Assembly: GCA_013376985.1 (NCBI GenBank)
Contig: JACABB010000009.1
Location: 84,919-148,918, forward strand
Source of the DNA: Bacteroidales bacterium
Lineage (GTDB): Bacteria > Bacteroidota > Bacteroidia > Bacteroidales > Tenuifilaceae
DNA length: 64,000 nt
Direction of reading: 5' to 3'
Below the pieces are notes generated by a model. That model was given only the letters and a program-made list of their open reading frames with translations. It was not told the origin of the DNA and did not search any database. The position numbers were made by a program, and so were the translations under genes. This document shows, piece after piece, positions 35,819 through 46,264 of this stretch (position 1 is the stretch's first letter; the number at the start of each line of letters is the position of its first letter).

Positions 35819-36433
35819 ATGCAAGTTGAAGACACATATAAGACTATAAGTGGCAAAGCCGAAGGGCTTTACAAAGAGAAAGGTAGCAAGTTTATTGCTT
35901 TGGCATACCCAGTAACTAGCGAGGAGGAGGTTAAAGAAATACTTGCTTTGCTTCGTAAGGAATACCATGATGCTCGCCACCACTGCTATTCTTACATTAT
36001 TGGGTTTAAAGGAGAGCATTGGCGTGCAAATGATGATGGTGAACCATCGGGAACTGCTGGTAGACCCATTCATGGGCAAATCCAAAGTTTCAATTTAACC
36101 AATACGCTAATAGTTGTTATAAGATATTTTGGTGGAACTAAATTGGGTGTATCAGGTTTAATTAATGCCTACAAAGCGTCTGCTGCCGATGCGTTGAACA
36201 ATGCTCAGATTGTTGTTAATACTGTAAAAGATATTTATAGGATAACCTTTGGTTACCTTGCAATGAATGATATAATGAAGTTGGTAAAGGAAGAAAATCT
36301 TGGCTTGATTGAGCAGAATTTTGATACATCGTGCTTTATAACCGTTGGTATTAGACAAACTAGGACAGAAATAGTTTTAGGCAAAATTGAAAAGATAGAT
36401 TCAGCCTTGGCTACTTTTCTAAAAACAATATAG
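35819..36433 (+). CDS. YigZ family protein (IMPACT domain)
   Basis: A 204-residue cytosolic protein of the YigZ/IMPACT (UPF0029) family. The N-terminal domain carries KGSKFIALAYPV, HDARHHCYSYIIG, NDDGEPSGTAGRPI and VIRYFGGTKLGVSGLINAY, all characteristic. The C-terminal ~70 residues form the small ferredoxin-like DUF1949 domain. In other organisms the family is tied to translation control, but the bacterial role is not settled. It is the second gene after the EamA transporter and is closed by a strong terminator. Confidence 0.93.
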   Translation: MQVEDTYKTISGKAEGLYKEKGSKFIALAYPVTSEEEVKEILALLRKEYHDARHHCYSYIIGFKGEHWRANDDGEPSGTAGRPIHGQIQSFNLTNTLIVVIRYFGGTKLGVSGLINAYKASAADALNNAQIVVNTVKDIYRITFGYLAMNDIMKLVKEENLGLIEQNFDTSCFITVGIRQTRTEIVLGKIEKIDSALATFLKTI

Positions 36434-36435
36434 CT

Positions 36436-36462
36436 GCCCCGTTTTATCGGGGCTTTTTTTTT
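36436..36462 (+). terminator. Rho-independent terminator after yigZ-like gene
   Basis: A 6-bp GC stem (GCCCCG / CGGGGC) with loop TTTTAT and nine T, directly after the stop codon at 36433. Confidence 0.95.
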
Positions 36463-36504
36463 GAATTAAATGATACAATTATATAACTAGTTAAACCAAA
36501 TAAT

Positions 36505-37413
36505 ATGAAGAACAGAAGTTTAGTTTCAATTGATGACCTCAGCAAGGAGGAGATTCTAAAGGTTCTTGACCTTGCAGAGGGTTTCGAGAAAAACCCAAGT
36601 CAGCAAATCCTTAATGGGAAAGTGGTGGCAACCCTATTTTTTGAACCCTCAACTCGTACAAGGCTTAGCTTCGAAAGTGCCGTTAACCGATTAGGAGGTC
36701 GTATTATAGGATTCTCAGAGGCTTCTTCAACCAGTGTATCTAAAGGTGAAAGCCTTAAAGATACCATCCTAACTGTAGCGAATTACTCCGATCTTATTGT
36801 TATGCGCCATCCAATCGAGGGTAGTGCTCGCTATGCTAGCGAAGTTTCAGGCGTACCAATTATTAATGCTGGTGATGGAGCAAATCAGCATCCTACTCAA
36901 ACCCTACTTGATTTATACTCAATCCGGAAAACACAAGGTAAACTCGATAATCTAAAAATAGTGATGGTAGGAGATCTTAAATATGGACGTACTGTACACT
37001 CACTATTAATGGCTATGTCACGGTTTAATACCTCATTTACATTTATCTCTCCAAAAGAACTCCAGATGCCACTTGAATACAAGATGTATTTAGATAAAAT
37101 TGGGCTAAAATTTAAGGAGACTTCAGATCTTGCAGAAAATATAAAAGATGCAGATATTGTATATATGACTAGGGTGCAACGCGAACGTTTTTCCGACCCA
37201 TTAGAGTATGAAAAAGTTAAAAACGTATACGTTTTACGAAATGGAATGCTTCAGGATACAAAGCCTAACATGAAGGTTCTACATCCACTCCCAAGGGTAA
37301 ATGAAATCCATACCGATGTGGATGATAACCCCAAAGCTTACTATTTTCCCCAAGCATTAAATGGGGTATACACTCGAATGGCTATTATGGCTCTAATCCT
37401 TGGTTTAAAATAA
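36505..37413 (+). CDS. pyrB: Aspartate carbamoyltransferase catalytic subunit
   Basis: A 302-residue enzyme that joins carbamoyl phosphate and aspartate in pyrimidine synthesis. The carbamoyl-phosphate site [12 protein letters not shown] (residues 50-61) is intact, with [17 protein letters not shown] and HPLPRVNEI as the other substrate loops. The length is normal. The regulatory subunit gene pyrI starts 21 bases after its stop, giving the class of holoenzyme (c6r6) controlled by nucleotides. Cytosolic. Confidence 0.97.
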   Translation: MKNRSLVSIDDLSKEEILKVLDLAEGFEKNPSQQILNGKVVATLFFEPSTRTRLSFESAVNRLGGRIIGFSEASSTSVSKGESLKDTILTVANYSDLIVMRHPIEGSARYASEVSGVPIINAGDGANQHPTQTLLDLYSIRKTQGKLDNLKIVMVGDLKYGRTVHSLLMAMSRFNTSFTFISPKELQMPLEYKMYLDKIGLKFKETSDLAENIKDADIVYMTRVQRERFSDPLEYEKVKNVYVLRNGMLQDTKPNMKVLHPLPRVNEIHTDVDDNPKAYYFPQALNGVYTRMAIMALILGLK

Positions 37414-37434
37414 TAACGATAAAATTCTAAAGTG

Positions 37435-37893
37435 ATGAAAGATATTAAACAGCTTAGCGTTAACGCAATCCATAATGGTACCGTTATTGACCATATACCT
37501 GCTCAAAACCTATTTAAAGTTATAACAATCCTTGGGTTGGATAAGATAAATAGTAAGATAACCTTTGGAACAAATTTGGAAAGTCAAAGGATGGGCAGGA
37601 AGGCAATCATCAAGATTGAGGATAAGTTCTTCGAAAAGGATGAGATTAACCGAATTGCTTTGGTTGCGCCACTTGCAAAACTCAATATAATTAGAGAGTA
37701 TGAAGTCGTAGAAAAAATGCTTGTTGAGGTTCCAGAGGAGATATCGGGTATTGTAAAATGTATGAACCCCAAATGTGTGACAAATAATGAAAAGGTTACA
37801 CCCCGATTTAAAGTTGTGGATAAAAAGAATGTATCATTGAAATGCCACTACTGCGAAAAGATTACGGATCAGGAGCATATGGAGTACTTATAA
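37435..37893 (+). CDS. pyrI: Aspartate carbamoyltransferase regulatory subunit
   Basis: A 152-residue regulatory chain. The N-terminal allosteric domain opens LSVNAIHNGTVIDHIPA, which binds ATP/CTP. The C-terminal zinc domain has four cysteines in CMNPKC and CHYC, needed for contact with PyrB. ATG 37435 is taken instead of GTG 37432 one codon upstream. It is the last gene of the pyrBI pair. Downstream are only short AAGTGGCAAGTG repeats before the convergent Hsp20 gene. Confidence 0.96.
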   Translation: MKDIKQLSVNAIHNGTVIDHIPAQNLFKVITILGLDKINSKITFGTNLESQRMGRKAIIKIEDKFFEKDEINRIALVAPLAKLNIIREYEVVEKMLVEVPEEISGIVKCMNPKCVTNNEKVTPRFKVVDKKNVSLKCHYCEKITDQEHMEYL

Positions 37894-37970
37894 AGTGGCA
37901 AGTGAAAAGTGGCAAGTGAAAAGTTGTGAAAGAAACTTTTCGCTTGCCACTTATTACTCACCACTAAGTT

Positions 37971-38402
37971 TTACGAGATTGAAATCTGGCGAACAGGTTT
38001 TACTTTTGCTTCCTCCTTTTTAGGGATTACAACGTTAAGAATACCATCCTTATAGGTAGCTTTAATCTTTTCAGATTCAACGCTATCAGGAAGCGTGAAA
38101 TACCTCTTGAATGAAGCATACTTAAACTCACATCGCATTATTTTGTCATTGTTTTCTTCATTCTTTTCCTCCTTCTCGCTTGAGATTTCCAAAACATTGT
38201 TGTTCAGGTCAATTTTAAAATCTTTCTTCTCAAAACCGGGTGCAGCAACTTCAATTGAAAAGTCCTCTTTACCCTCTTTGATATTTACAGCAGGTACTGT
38301 AGTGTTTGCAGGTGTTTCAAAAAATCTTGCAAACAAGTCGTCACCAAAAAATCCATCGGTTAAGTTTGGTAACATCGATTTACGTCTAATCATCGGAATC
38401 AT
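37971..38402 (-). CDS. Small heat-shock protein (Hsp20/alpha-crystallin)
   Basis: A 143-residue cytosolic ATP-independent chaperone. The alpha-crystallin domain spans about 38-132, with AVNIKEGKEDFSIEVAAPGF, ISSEKEE and the closing strand ATYKDGILNVVIPKKEEAK. The C-terminal tail VRQISIS contains the I-x-I motif that bridges subunits in the oligomer. Met at codons 1, 4 and 10 are possible starts. No heat-shock operator such as CIRCE was seen upstream. Confidence 0.95.
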   Translation of the reverse strand: MIPMIRRKSMLPNLTDGFFGDDLFARFFETPANTTVPAVNIKEGKEDFSIEVAAPGFEKKDFKIDLNNNVLEISSEKEEKNEENNDKIMRCEFKYASFKRYFTLPDSVESEKIKATYKDGILNVVIPKKEEAKVKPVRQISIS

Positions 38403-38935
38403 GGTTTAATCCTCCATATTTAAGTTAAACATTTATTATTTTTTATGCATCCTTAATATTTTGGTTGCTGATATGGTTTATTCAAGGAATATGCCAATGA
38501 GATTTTAAAGACATATTGGCATCTTTAGTGTCAACAATATGTCACATTGTCTTGATTTGGATTGTAAGATATTGATATTGTGAGATTTGAAATATTTAGT
38601 ATGAATTACTCTGGATACCAATTTCTTGGTACTGTTAATTTATTGATAAATAATATTATAACTAATATACGTCGTACTTTATTTAGGTTATTGCATTAAT
38701 CATAGTTTTTGTAATCAGCTATATAAGGGTAAATAGCTAGAAATGAACTTAGAAAGTTCGTTCAAACTAAACAAACGGCTAGAATTCATTAAAAAACACA
38801 TACATAGTTTGATTTTGAACCAAAAAACTTAATAGATGTTACCTCTTTGAATCTGTTTTTAAATTGTTCATTATGAGAGTAGCTATTTTTTTTATATCTT
38901 TTGCAACTAATTTAATGGCTTGTAAATAGATTAAA
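38403..38935. other. Divergent intergenic region between hsp20 and a hybrid kinase
   Basis: About 530 AT-rich bases holding the divergent promoters of the two genes. I saw no gene, repeat or RNA structure that I can support. Confidence 0.4.
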
Positions 38936-41290
38936 ATGCCTGAATCAAAACAAAATAAGATTTCCGAAATAAATCAATTAAAGGCTGATTTAGAGGCAGT
39001 TAAAAAAGATTATAAGTTATTACATAATATTAATCAGAGCAGTGAGGGTGGTATTTATATCGTTCAGGATTTTAAAATAGTTTTCAATAATCCTAGTTTT
39101 TGTAACCTTATAGGATATACATCAGATGAGCTTAAATCAATAAATTTCATTGATATAGTTGATCACAAAGATAAAAAGTTAATAAAACTACTATTCAATA
39201 ATAATTTCCAAGAAATTCGACAGAAATCCTCCAATAGTTTTACTTATAGAGTACAAACAAAAAAAGGTGAGGTAAAATGGATTAAATCCCATGTATCCTT
39301 GATAAAATGGGAAGATAAACCTGCATTACTTGATTCATGTTTTGATATATCTTTTCAAAAAGATTCAGAATATAAGCTAATTCAAGAGGAACAGAATTTC
39401 AAACTATTGGTTAACACTTTCGAGGATTTGATTTTCATTTTAAATAAGCGTGGAAATATCATTCAAACAAATCAGGCGGTTATTGATTTACTTGGTTTTC
39501 GAGAGCATGAACTATTACTTAAATCTTATTCAAGTTTAATTTCTACCGATCCAAGCGTAGATATTAATGCAGTTATTAGTAATGTAAATCAGAATAAAAA
39601 GGAGGTGTTTTCATCCACACTTCTATCCAATAAAGATACTAAGATTCCCGTTGAAACAAGGATGTTTAAAGGTGTTTGGAGCAATAAGGATGTCCTCTTT
39701 GTTATAAACCAAAATGTTTCGGAAAAGATAAAAGCTGAGAGAGCGATTAAACTTTCGGAGGAAAAATTCTCCAAGGCTTTCAATACTAGCGCTGTGATGA
39801 TGACTATCAGCACTTTCGAAGAAGGTCGGTTTATTGATGTAAATGATACATTCCTTACAACAACAGGACTAAAGCGTAAAAATGTAATAGGTCATACTTC
39901 CAAGGAAATCGGTATTTATAGAGAAATTGAAAGACGAGAGGAATTAAAGAATGAAATAGCTAAAATCGGAAAAATTACTGACTTTGAGATTCATATTAAG
40001 AATGTTAAAGGTGAAGAGCTTATCTGTTTATTTTCTGCTGAAATAATTAATATTCAAGGTGAGAAGTGCTTACTTATTGTTATGAGCGATATAACTCAGC
40101 GGAAGCTTGTTGAAGAAGAACTAATTCATGCAAAAATTTTAGCCGAAAGTGCAAGCAAAGCGAAAGAGCAGTTTTTATCTACAATGAGTCATGAAATTAG
40201 AACCCCCATGAATGCTGTTATAGGCATGACAAATCTGCTAATTCAGGAAGATCCTAAATTGGAACAGATGGATAGCCTAAATGCATTAAAATTTTCTGCT
40301 GAAAATCTTCTTGCTCTACTTAATGATATTCTTGATTATAGTAAAATCGAAGCTGGCAAAATAGAGTTGGCCAAGGTAAATATAAATCTAAAGGCAATTG
40401 CGGCAGGATTGAGGCATAGTTTTGACCATCTTGCTAAGGAGAAGGGTATAGAGTTACTAGCTAATATTGATAGCGAAATTCCACTAAATTTGATTGGAGA
40501 TCCTGTTAGAATAAACCAAGTACTTACCAATCTTGTTGGAAATGCATTAAAGTTTACGGAGAAAGGCAATGTCTGCCTGTCTCTTAAAGTTGAAAAAAAT
40601 CTTAAGAATTCAACAACTATTCAATTTGCTATTTCCGATACTGGAATTGGGATTCAAAAGAATAAGCTAGGGATAATTTTTAAGGAATTCACTCAAGCTA
40701 ATGCTGAAACTACCCGCGGTTACGGAGGAACTGGACTAGGTTTGGCAATTTCACAACGGTTAATCAAATTGCTTGGGGGAACTATTAACGTTAAAAGTAA
40801 ACTAGGTTCTGGATCTACTTTTTATTTTTCTATTAAATTCTCAAAATCAGATCTATCAGTACTCCAATTACAAGAAGCGGCGAAACAAATTCCCGAGAAA
40901 GAATTCTCGAAAAGTTATAAAGTTCTTATTGTTGAAGACAACGATATAAATAAGATAATTGCTGAAAGATTCCTAACAAAATGGGGCATTTTAGTTGATC
41001 ATGCTGAAAATGGACTTGTAGCTTTGGAAAAACTTGATAAGAATCATTTCGATCTTATCCTCATGGATCTAGAAATGCCGATTATGAGTGGTTATGAGGC
41101 GACTATTGAAATAAGGAAAAGGAATGATTATAAAAAGGAAATACCAATAATTGCTCTTACCGCCTCGGCAATGCAAGATATTCAAAATAAGATATATAGT
41201 CTTGGAATGAGCGATTTTGTAATTAAACCTTTCAATCCTATTGATCTTCGAAAAAAACTTATTGTTCATTTAGAGAAAGGTAAATATTAA
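38936..41290 (+). CDS. Hybrid histidine kinase with three PAS domains and a receiver
   Basis: A 784-residue cytoplasmic hybrid kinase. A coiled coil is followed by three PAS units (about 32-145, 152-265 and 277-400). HisKA carries MSHEIRTPMNAVIG with the phospho-His, HATPase_c has NLVGNALKF, DTGIGI and GGTGLGLAIS, and the receiver domain (about 660-780) has LIVEDNDIN, the phospho-Asp in ILMDLEMPIMSG and KPFNP. No membrane segment. The layout matches BarA/LuxQ-like phosphorelay kinases. The target phosphotransfer protein is not encoded nearby. Its signal is unknown. Confidence 0.92.
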   Translation: MPESKQNKISEINQLKADLEAVKKDYKLLHNINQSSEGGIYIVQDFKIVFNNPSFCNLIGYTSDELKSINFIDIVDHKDKKLIKLLFNNNFQEIRQKSSNSFTYRVQTKKGEVKWIKSHVSLIKWEDKPALLDSCFDISFQKDSEYKLIQEEQNFKLLVNTFEDLIFILNKRGNIIQTNQAVIDLLGFREHELLLKSYSSLISTDPSVDINAVISNVNQNKKEVFSSTLLSNKDTKIPVETRMFKGVWSNKDVLFVINQNVSEKIKAERAIKLSEEKFSKAFNTSAVMMTISTFEEGRFIDVNDTFLTTTGLKRKNVIGHTSKEIGIYREIERREELKNEIAKIGKITDFEIHIKNVKGEELICLFSAEIINIQGEKCLLIVMSDITQRKLVEEELIHAKILAESASKAKEQFLSTMSHEIRTPMNAVIGMTNLLIQEDPKLEQMDSLNALKFSAENLLALLNDILDYSKIEAGKIELAKVNINLKAIAAGLRHSFDHLAKEKGIELLANIDSEIPLNLIGDPVRINQVLTNLVGNALKFTEKGNVCLSLKVEKNLKNSTTIQFAISDTGIGIQKNKLGIIFKEFTQANAETTRGYGGTGLGLAISQRLIKLLGGTINVKSKLGSGSTFYFSIKFSKSDLSVLQLQEAAKQIPEKEFSKSYKVLIVEDNDINKIIAERFLTKWGILVDHAENGLVALEKLDKNHFDLILMDLEMPIMSGYEATIEIRKRNDYKKEIPIIALTASAMQDIQNKIYSLGMSDFVIKPFNPIDLRKKLIVHLEKGKY

Positions 41291-41319
41291 ATACGATTTA
41301 GATTTTAAAAAATAATCTT

Positions 41320-41826
41320 ATGGTTAAAATTAATAACGTATCCTGTTTAAAGTATTTCATTATATCCTTTTGCTTTTTCTTCTTTTCGTTACAAGGCAAT
41401 GCTCAGGATAGTATTCCGGATCTTAATAGACAAATTATCGATTATGTTAAAACAACAATTGGCAAGAAAGTAGATAGGGGAGAGTGCTGGGATTTGGCAA
41501 ATCAGGCATTAACCCGAGTTAAGGCTCAATGGGATTTAGAATATAAGTACGGAAGACTTATAAACCTGAAAGAAGAAACGGTATACCCTGGTGATCTTAT
41601 ACAGTTTGAGGGTGTTAAGGTGAAATACAAAAAAGGAAATGCAACATACACTGAATCAATGGAGCATCATACAGCCATAGTTTATAGAGTATTGGATAAA
41701 GGGGTTTTTGAACTGGCTCACCAGAATACCGGATTTTCTGGACGAAAAGTAGGCTTAAGTACGCTTGATATCAGCACAATTATTAAAGGGAAGATAAAAA
41801 TTTATAGACCGATAAAGAAAATATAA
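41320..41826 (+). CDS. Exported CHAP/NlpC-like cysteine hydrolase (putative)
   Basis: A 168-residue protein with signal peptide ending QGNA. The body resembles small CHAP or NlpC/P60-like cysteine hydrolases: GECWDLANQALTRV gives the candidate nucleophile Cys, YPGDLIQFEG the typical strand after it, EHHTAIVYRV the His, and FELAHQN a third polar residue. It may cut peptidoglycan or another amide outside the cytoplasm. No cell-wall binding domain is attached. The gene follows the hybrid kinase by 29 bases and could be co-transcribed with it. Confidence 0.65.
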   Translation: MVKINNVSCLKYFIISFCFFFFSLQGNAQDSIPDLNRQIIDYVKTTIGKKVDRGECWDLANQALTRVKAQWDLEYKYGRLINLKEETVYPGDLIQFEGVKVKYKKGNATYTESMEHHTAIVYRVLDKGVFELAHQNTGFSGRKVGLSTLDISTIIKGKIKIYRPIKKI

Positions 41827-41860
41827 TAAACATATCCATTTGAATAAAATATCAATTTCT

Positions 41861-43225
41861 ATGGGGTATCTACGTTTTTTAGTTTTTACTTTATTTCTTA
41901 TTACTTCAAACCTATATTCACAGGTTAATATTCAGGTTAGGGTTAAACAAACATTCTCAAAACAGGCACGGTTATTTTTCTATCAAAAATCAGATGTAAG
42001 GCTTGTGGACTCATCAGCACAGGTTTCACAATGGGTATTCAAGTTTAGTTTACCAGTAGGTTATAAGCAAGGGGTTTACAAATTCGTTTTAGGGAAGAGT
42101 ATAAGTTTTGATTTTATTGTTGCTGATGAGCCTCAAATATCTCTTGAAACAGTTGTGTATGCTGCGGAAGATAGCCTTAAATCATTAGTTTCGAAAGAGA
42201 ATGAGCTATTTATCAAGTATCAAAACTTAAAAAAGAGCAATAAGCAACAGCTATGGCATTTAAATTCGCTAATTGATTTCTATAGAGATAGTTCCTTATT
42301 TGGTAAAGCATTAGCTAAAGAGGTATATAGGATTAAAACAGAAATTTACTTGACATATAAGAGACTCGTTGCTGAAAACCCCAATTTATTTACTTCCCAT
42401 TTAATCCTTTTGGAACTAAAACCGCTTCCAACGATTGATTTATCAGTAGTTGATAACAATCGGTATTTAATAAACAACTGGTGGAAAGATGTTAATTTAA
42501 AAGATACAAGGTTGGCAAATACCTCTGAATTTGAACTTAAGATGTGGGAGTTTGTAAAATTATATTTCGATGATAGGTTCACCCGAGAACAGCAGGATTC
42601 TGCATTTATTAATGCTTCAAAAACTTTGATGAGTCTTGATGCCGATACCTGTATTAAAAGCAACTTTAGAACCAACCTTTTCAAAAACTATATTGAAACA
42701 GATTACGATGCAACTACCAAATATTTATTTAGTAATATATTTGAGGGTTTACCACCAATGAGATTATCGCCCGAAGAACAAACTCATTATGGTACTATTG
42801 GTAAGAATGAAATAGACTCCAAGGCCTTTGATTTTAAAATAAAAACCTTTGATGAGAAAGATGTTAAACTATCAAAGATAAATGCAACTTATAAACTTAT
42901 CGTCTTTTGGTCAATGTGGTGTCCTCATTGTACCGAGATGATGCCTGAACTATATAAAACTTACCAGAAATTTAAAATTAAAGGTTTTGAAGTAGCTGCA
43001 ATTTGTATTGATGATGAAATTGATGGTTGGCAAAAAACAGTTAAGGAGAAGGGGTATGGATGGATAAATGCTATTGAACCAGATAAAGGGAAAAGCAAAA
43101 TATTGTCCCAATACAATGTGGAGGGTACGCCAGTAATGCTTTTAATGGATAATTCACTAAAAATAATTTCCCGCCCATCAAATGTTAAGCAACTTGAGGC
43201 CAAGTTGAATCAGGTTCTTAAGTAG
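41861..43225 (+). CDS. TlpA-like thioredoxin-domain protein (DUF5106 type)
   Basis: A 454-residue periplasmic protein starting at ATG 41861 (signal MGYLRFLVFTLFLITSNLYS); TTG 41840 would add 7 residues. The N-terminal ~320 residues resemble the DUF4369/DUF5106-type domains that precede thioredoxins in Bacteroidota. The C-terminal ~140 residues are a TlpA/AhpC-like domain with WCPHCTEMMPEL (CxxC) and a cis-Pro in VEGTPVML. It is likely to act in disulfide exchange or on misfolded envelope proteins. It lies 34 bases after the putative hydrolase in the same direction. Confidence 0.85.
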   Translation: MGYLRFLVFTLFLITSNLYSQVNIQVRVKQTFSKQARLFFYQKSDVRLVDSSAQVSQWVFKFSLPVGYKQGVYKFVLGKSISFDFIVADEPQISLETVVYAAEDSLKSLVSKENELFIKYQNLKKSNKQQLWHLNSLIDFYRDSSLFGKALAKEVYRIKTEIYLTYKRLVAENPNLFTSHLILLELKPLPTIDLSVVDNNRYLINNWWKDVNLKDTRLANTSEFELKMWEFVKLYFDDRFTREQQDSAFINASKTLMSLDADTCIKSNFRTNLFKNYIETDYDATTKYLFSNIFEGLPPMRLSPEEQTHYGTIGKNEIDSKAFDFKIKTFDEKDVKLSKINATYKLIVFWSMWCPHCTEMMPELYKTYQKFKIKGFEVAAICIDDEIDGWQKTVKEKGYGWINAIEPDKGKSKILSQYNVEGTPVMLLMDNSLKIISRPSNVKQLEAKLNQVLK

Positions 43226-43322
43226 ATGTTGAATTGTTATTAGTGATTCGCTCTAAAATGCAACATCTTCAAAAATCAAATTGTTGTTTATCTTTAACAC
43301 CTTATTTCAAAATCTCTTTATT

Positions 43323-43943
43323 ATGATGGAATTCTTTCAAACCCTTTTTGATTGGTACATGGCCAACATGAATTACTTTACCATTGCATTGCTAATGGCG
43401 ATTGAAAGTACGTTTATTCCATTGCCCTCGGAGGTTGTAATTCCATTTGCAGCATTTAAAGCCGCACAAGGCGATCTTAGTTTATGGCTTGTTATAGTTT
43501 CAGGAACAATAGGTGCACTATCGGGTTCTCTTTTCAACTACTTTTTGGCAAAGTATTTAGGTCGTCCTTTGGTGTATAAGTTTGCAGATACAAGGTTTGC
43601 TCATCTTCTTATGGTAACTAAGGAAAAGGTTGAACATGCTGAGAACTATTTTATTAGGAATGGAAAGAGTTCTACTTTTATCGGTCGTCTTGTTCCCGGT
43701 ATTAGACACCTGATTTCAATACCTGCCGGATTAGCCAAAATGAAACTACGTGATTTTGTATTATATACCGCTGTTGGTGCGGGAATATGGAATATCATTC
43801 TTGCTATTGTGGGTTTCTATGCCTATTCCATTAAGGATCAAATTTTACATTATTTGGCATATCTTTTACTTGCTCTTGGTATTGGATTTATTGTCTATTT
43901 AGTTTTTCATAACAGGAGAAAAAAAGAAGAGAAACTTTCGTAA
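43323..43943 (+). CDS. DedA family membrane protein
   Basis: A 206-residue inner-membrane protein with about five helices. ESTFIPLPSEVVIPFAAF near the start (the family acidic/Pro motif) and FIGRLVPGIRHLISIPAG (the GRFxPxxRx motif) mark the DedA/SNARE-associated family, now linked to lipid-carrier recycling (undecaprenyl phosphate or phospholipid flipping). Start ATG 43323 is chosen over TTG 43281, which overlaps a promoter-like TATCTTTA. It ends 43 bases before the convergent peptidase gene. Confidence 0.92.
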   Translation: MMEFFQTLFDWYMANMNYFTIALLMAIESTFIPLPSEVVIPFAAFKAAQGDLSLWLVIVSGTIGALSGSLFNYFLAKYLGRPLVYKFADTRFAHLLMVTKEKVEHAENYFIRNGKSSTFIGRLVPGIRHLISIPAGLAKMKLRDFVLYTAVGAGIWNIILAIVGFYAYSIKDQILHYLAYLLLALGIGFIVYLVFHNRRKKEEKLS

Positions 43944-43986
43944 ACGAAGTTCCTCTTCTAAAATTAATTACCGATATTTCTATTCT

Positions 43987-46236
43987 TTATTTCCCTCCTG
44001 GTTCAAGGTTTTGTAGTAGGTAGCGTGTTAATTCATTATAAAGATGAATGGTTGTTCCTTTCCCTTCTCTAATGCTATGTGAACGATTTGGGTATACAAG
44101 CATTGTAAAATGTTTATTGTTCTCGATCAACTTATTAAATAATTTTTCTGTACCCTGATAGTGAACATTATCATCACCAGTACCATGAGCAATAAGTAGA
44201 TTTCCCTTTAGATTTTGAGCAAAAGTAATGGGAGAGCCTTGTATGTAAACTTCTGGATGAAGTTGAGGAGTGCTGGAAAACCGTTCCTGATAAATGGCAT
44301 CATAAAGATGAATATCAGCAACAGGTGCAACGGCCATGCCCGTTTTATAAACATCGGGATAACGGAACATAGCATTAAGGGTTGCTGAGCCACCACCGCT
44401 CCAACCCCAGACACCGTAACGACTCGTATCAACAAAATTGAATTTTTTACCAACTTCAATGGCAATTTTTGCTTGATCGGACGAGTTCATAGCTCCAATC
44501 TTAAGATATAATGACTTTCTCCATTCGCGACCTTTAGGGGCTGGTGTACCTCTATTGTCGAAGGACATTACAATGTAGCCTTTCTGTGCAAGCATCAGGT
44601 GCCATAGGTAGTTGTTACCTCCCCAGCGGTCGTTAACGGTGGTGCTAAAAGGTTCGCTATAAACGTAAAAAAGAACAGGATATTTTTTAGATTCATCAAA
44701 ATTGTATGGTTTTATCATATACCCATCAATATCTACATTACCATCAATGGTAACCTTTATTTGTTCTGTGGGCAGTTTCTTGAGTTTGGCATAATTTGCT
44801 TTCAGTTTTGCATTATCAACTACCTGCTTAGCTATTTTATGATCTGGTAATGATATTAGGTAGATCTCTGTTGGAGTATTAAATCCAGAATAGCTATGAA
44901 TTGCCCATGTTGCATTGGGAGATATTTCGTAGGTGTTAGTACCATTAAATTGCGCTGGGGTTAACTTTTCGGGTTTACCCTTACCATCAATCTTTGTGCG
45001 CCATAAATACCTTTGAGTAGCGTTATCGGGCGAGGCAATGTAGTAGATATAACCCTTTTTATCATCAATCAGCTTAATCTCTATTATATCAAAATTTCCA
45101 TTTGTTATGGGCTTAATTGTTTTTCCATCGCGAGAAACGTTGTACATCTGTTTCCAACCAGAACGTTCGCTTATCCAAGTAAAGGACTTTCCATTATCCA
45201 ACCATTTTAAATCATTCACAGCATCTACCCATGCTGCATCAGTTTCGGTAAGAATGTTTGTTAAACTCCCCGTGGTTGCATTCCCTAACAGGAGCTGATT
45301 AGTATTCTGCTCCCTGTTCATATACTGCATAATAATTTCTTCGGATGAGGCTGCCCATTCCATTCTAGGTACATAGTTATTAAGTGGATCGCCCTGAAGC
45401 TTCATCCAAACGGTTTCACCACCATCGGCACTGATTATACCTACTTTACATGCCGATAATGTTTGACCTGCTTTAGGGTACTGAACTGGTATAATGTAGG
45501 AGTAAAGCGAATCGGTGTTATTAATCATATAGAAATCGCGAACGCCACTTGCATCAAGCTGCCAATAGGCAATTCGCTTGCTATCTGGACTCCAGCGGAA
45601 ACCATCACGACAATCGAACTCCTCCTCGTACACCCAATCAAATGTTCCATTGATTAGTGTTTCTGAACCGTTGGTTGTTAGCGGTTTAATTTCATGGCTT
45701 GCTAAGTTCTCAACGTAGATATTATGCTTCGAAACGTAAGCTGCTTTTGTTCCATCGGGCGATACTTTGGCAAACATAAGACTTGATGCTGGTAAGGTTT
45801 TACCTAATTGGTAAAGCGATTTACTTGCTAAATCATAAATCCAATAATCACCTTTTGTATTGTAACGCCAAACCCTTTTGCCATTGGTGAAAATTATTAG
45901 CTTAGAAGCATTTGGCGACCACGAGTAATTCTCAATTGATAAAGGTTCTTTTGAGTCTTGAGGGGTAAGATTCTCTGCCGAAACTAGAATTACTTTAGCA
46001 CCCGTTTTGGGATCAACTTTCACAATGTCCTCACCGTTTTTTATAGTTGCAGAGGGTTCAAGGGCGGTATAGCCATTTCCATCTGGTAGCCATTCAGTTG
46101 ATCCACTTCGCTGGGATCGGAATTCAGGTGAGCTAAAAATTCTATCTATTGTAAGTAGGCCTTCATCGTTCTGGGCAAAAACAAAAGAGCTAAGCATTAC
46201 AAGGATTACGATAGTAAATAATCTTTTCATGGACAT
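43987..46236 (-). CDS. S9 family dipeptidyl-peptidase (DPP-IV like)
   Basis: A 749-residue exported serine peptidase with signal peptide ending VFA. The N-terminal beta-propeller (about 35-480) corresponds to the DPPIV_N domain, and contains the acidic stretch DWVYEEEFDCRDGFRW, the Glu-Glu motif that anchors the substrate N-terminus in DPP-IV. The C-terminal alpha/beta hydrolase has nucleophile S613 in GWSGGG, Asp near 688 in GTGDDN and His near 720 in NRSHSI. It removes N-terminal dipeptides, often after Pro or Ala, in the periplasm. The gene follows the M2 peptidase on the same strand, but a terminator lies between. Confidence 0.94.
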   Translation of the reverse strand: MSMKRLFTIVILVMLSSFVFAQNDEGLLTIDRIFSSPEFRSQRSGSTEWLPDGNGYTALEPSATIKNGEDIVKVDPKTGAKVILVSAENLTPQDSKEPLSIENYSWSPNASKLIIFTNGKRVWRYNTKGDYWIYDLASKSLYQLGKTLPASSLMFAKVSPDGTKAAYVSKHNIYVENLASHEIKPLTTNGSETLINGTFDWVYEEEFDCRDGFRWSPDSKRIAYWQLDASGVRDFYMINNTDSLYSYIIPVQYPKAGQTLSACKVGIISADGGETVWMKLQGDPLNNYVPRMEWAASSEEIIMQYMNREQNTNQLLLGNATTGSLTNILTETDAAWVDAVNDLKWLDNGKSFTWISERSGWKQMYNVSRDGKTIKPITNGNFDIIEIKLIDDKKGYIYYIASPDNATQRYLWRTKIDGKGKPEKLTPAQFNGTNTYEISPNATWAIHSYSGFNTPTEIYLISLPDHKIAKQVVDNAKLKANYAKLKKLPTEQIKVTIDGNVDIDGYMIKPYNFDESKKYPVLFYVYSEPFSTTVNDRWGGNNYLWHLMLAQKGYIVMSFDNRGTPAPKGREWRKSLYLKIGAMNSSDQAKIAIEVGKKFNFVDTSRYGVWGWSGGGSATLNAMFRYPDVYKTGMAVAPVADIHLYDAIYQERFSSTPQLHPEVYIQGSPITFAQNLKGNLLIAHGTGDDNVHYQGTEKLFNKLIENNKHFTMLVYPNRSHSIREGKGTTIHLYNELTRYLLQNLEPGGK

Positions 46237-46264
46237 AAAATTTTAAGGTAATATATTATCAAAT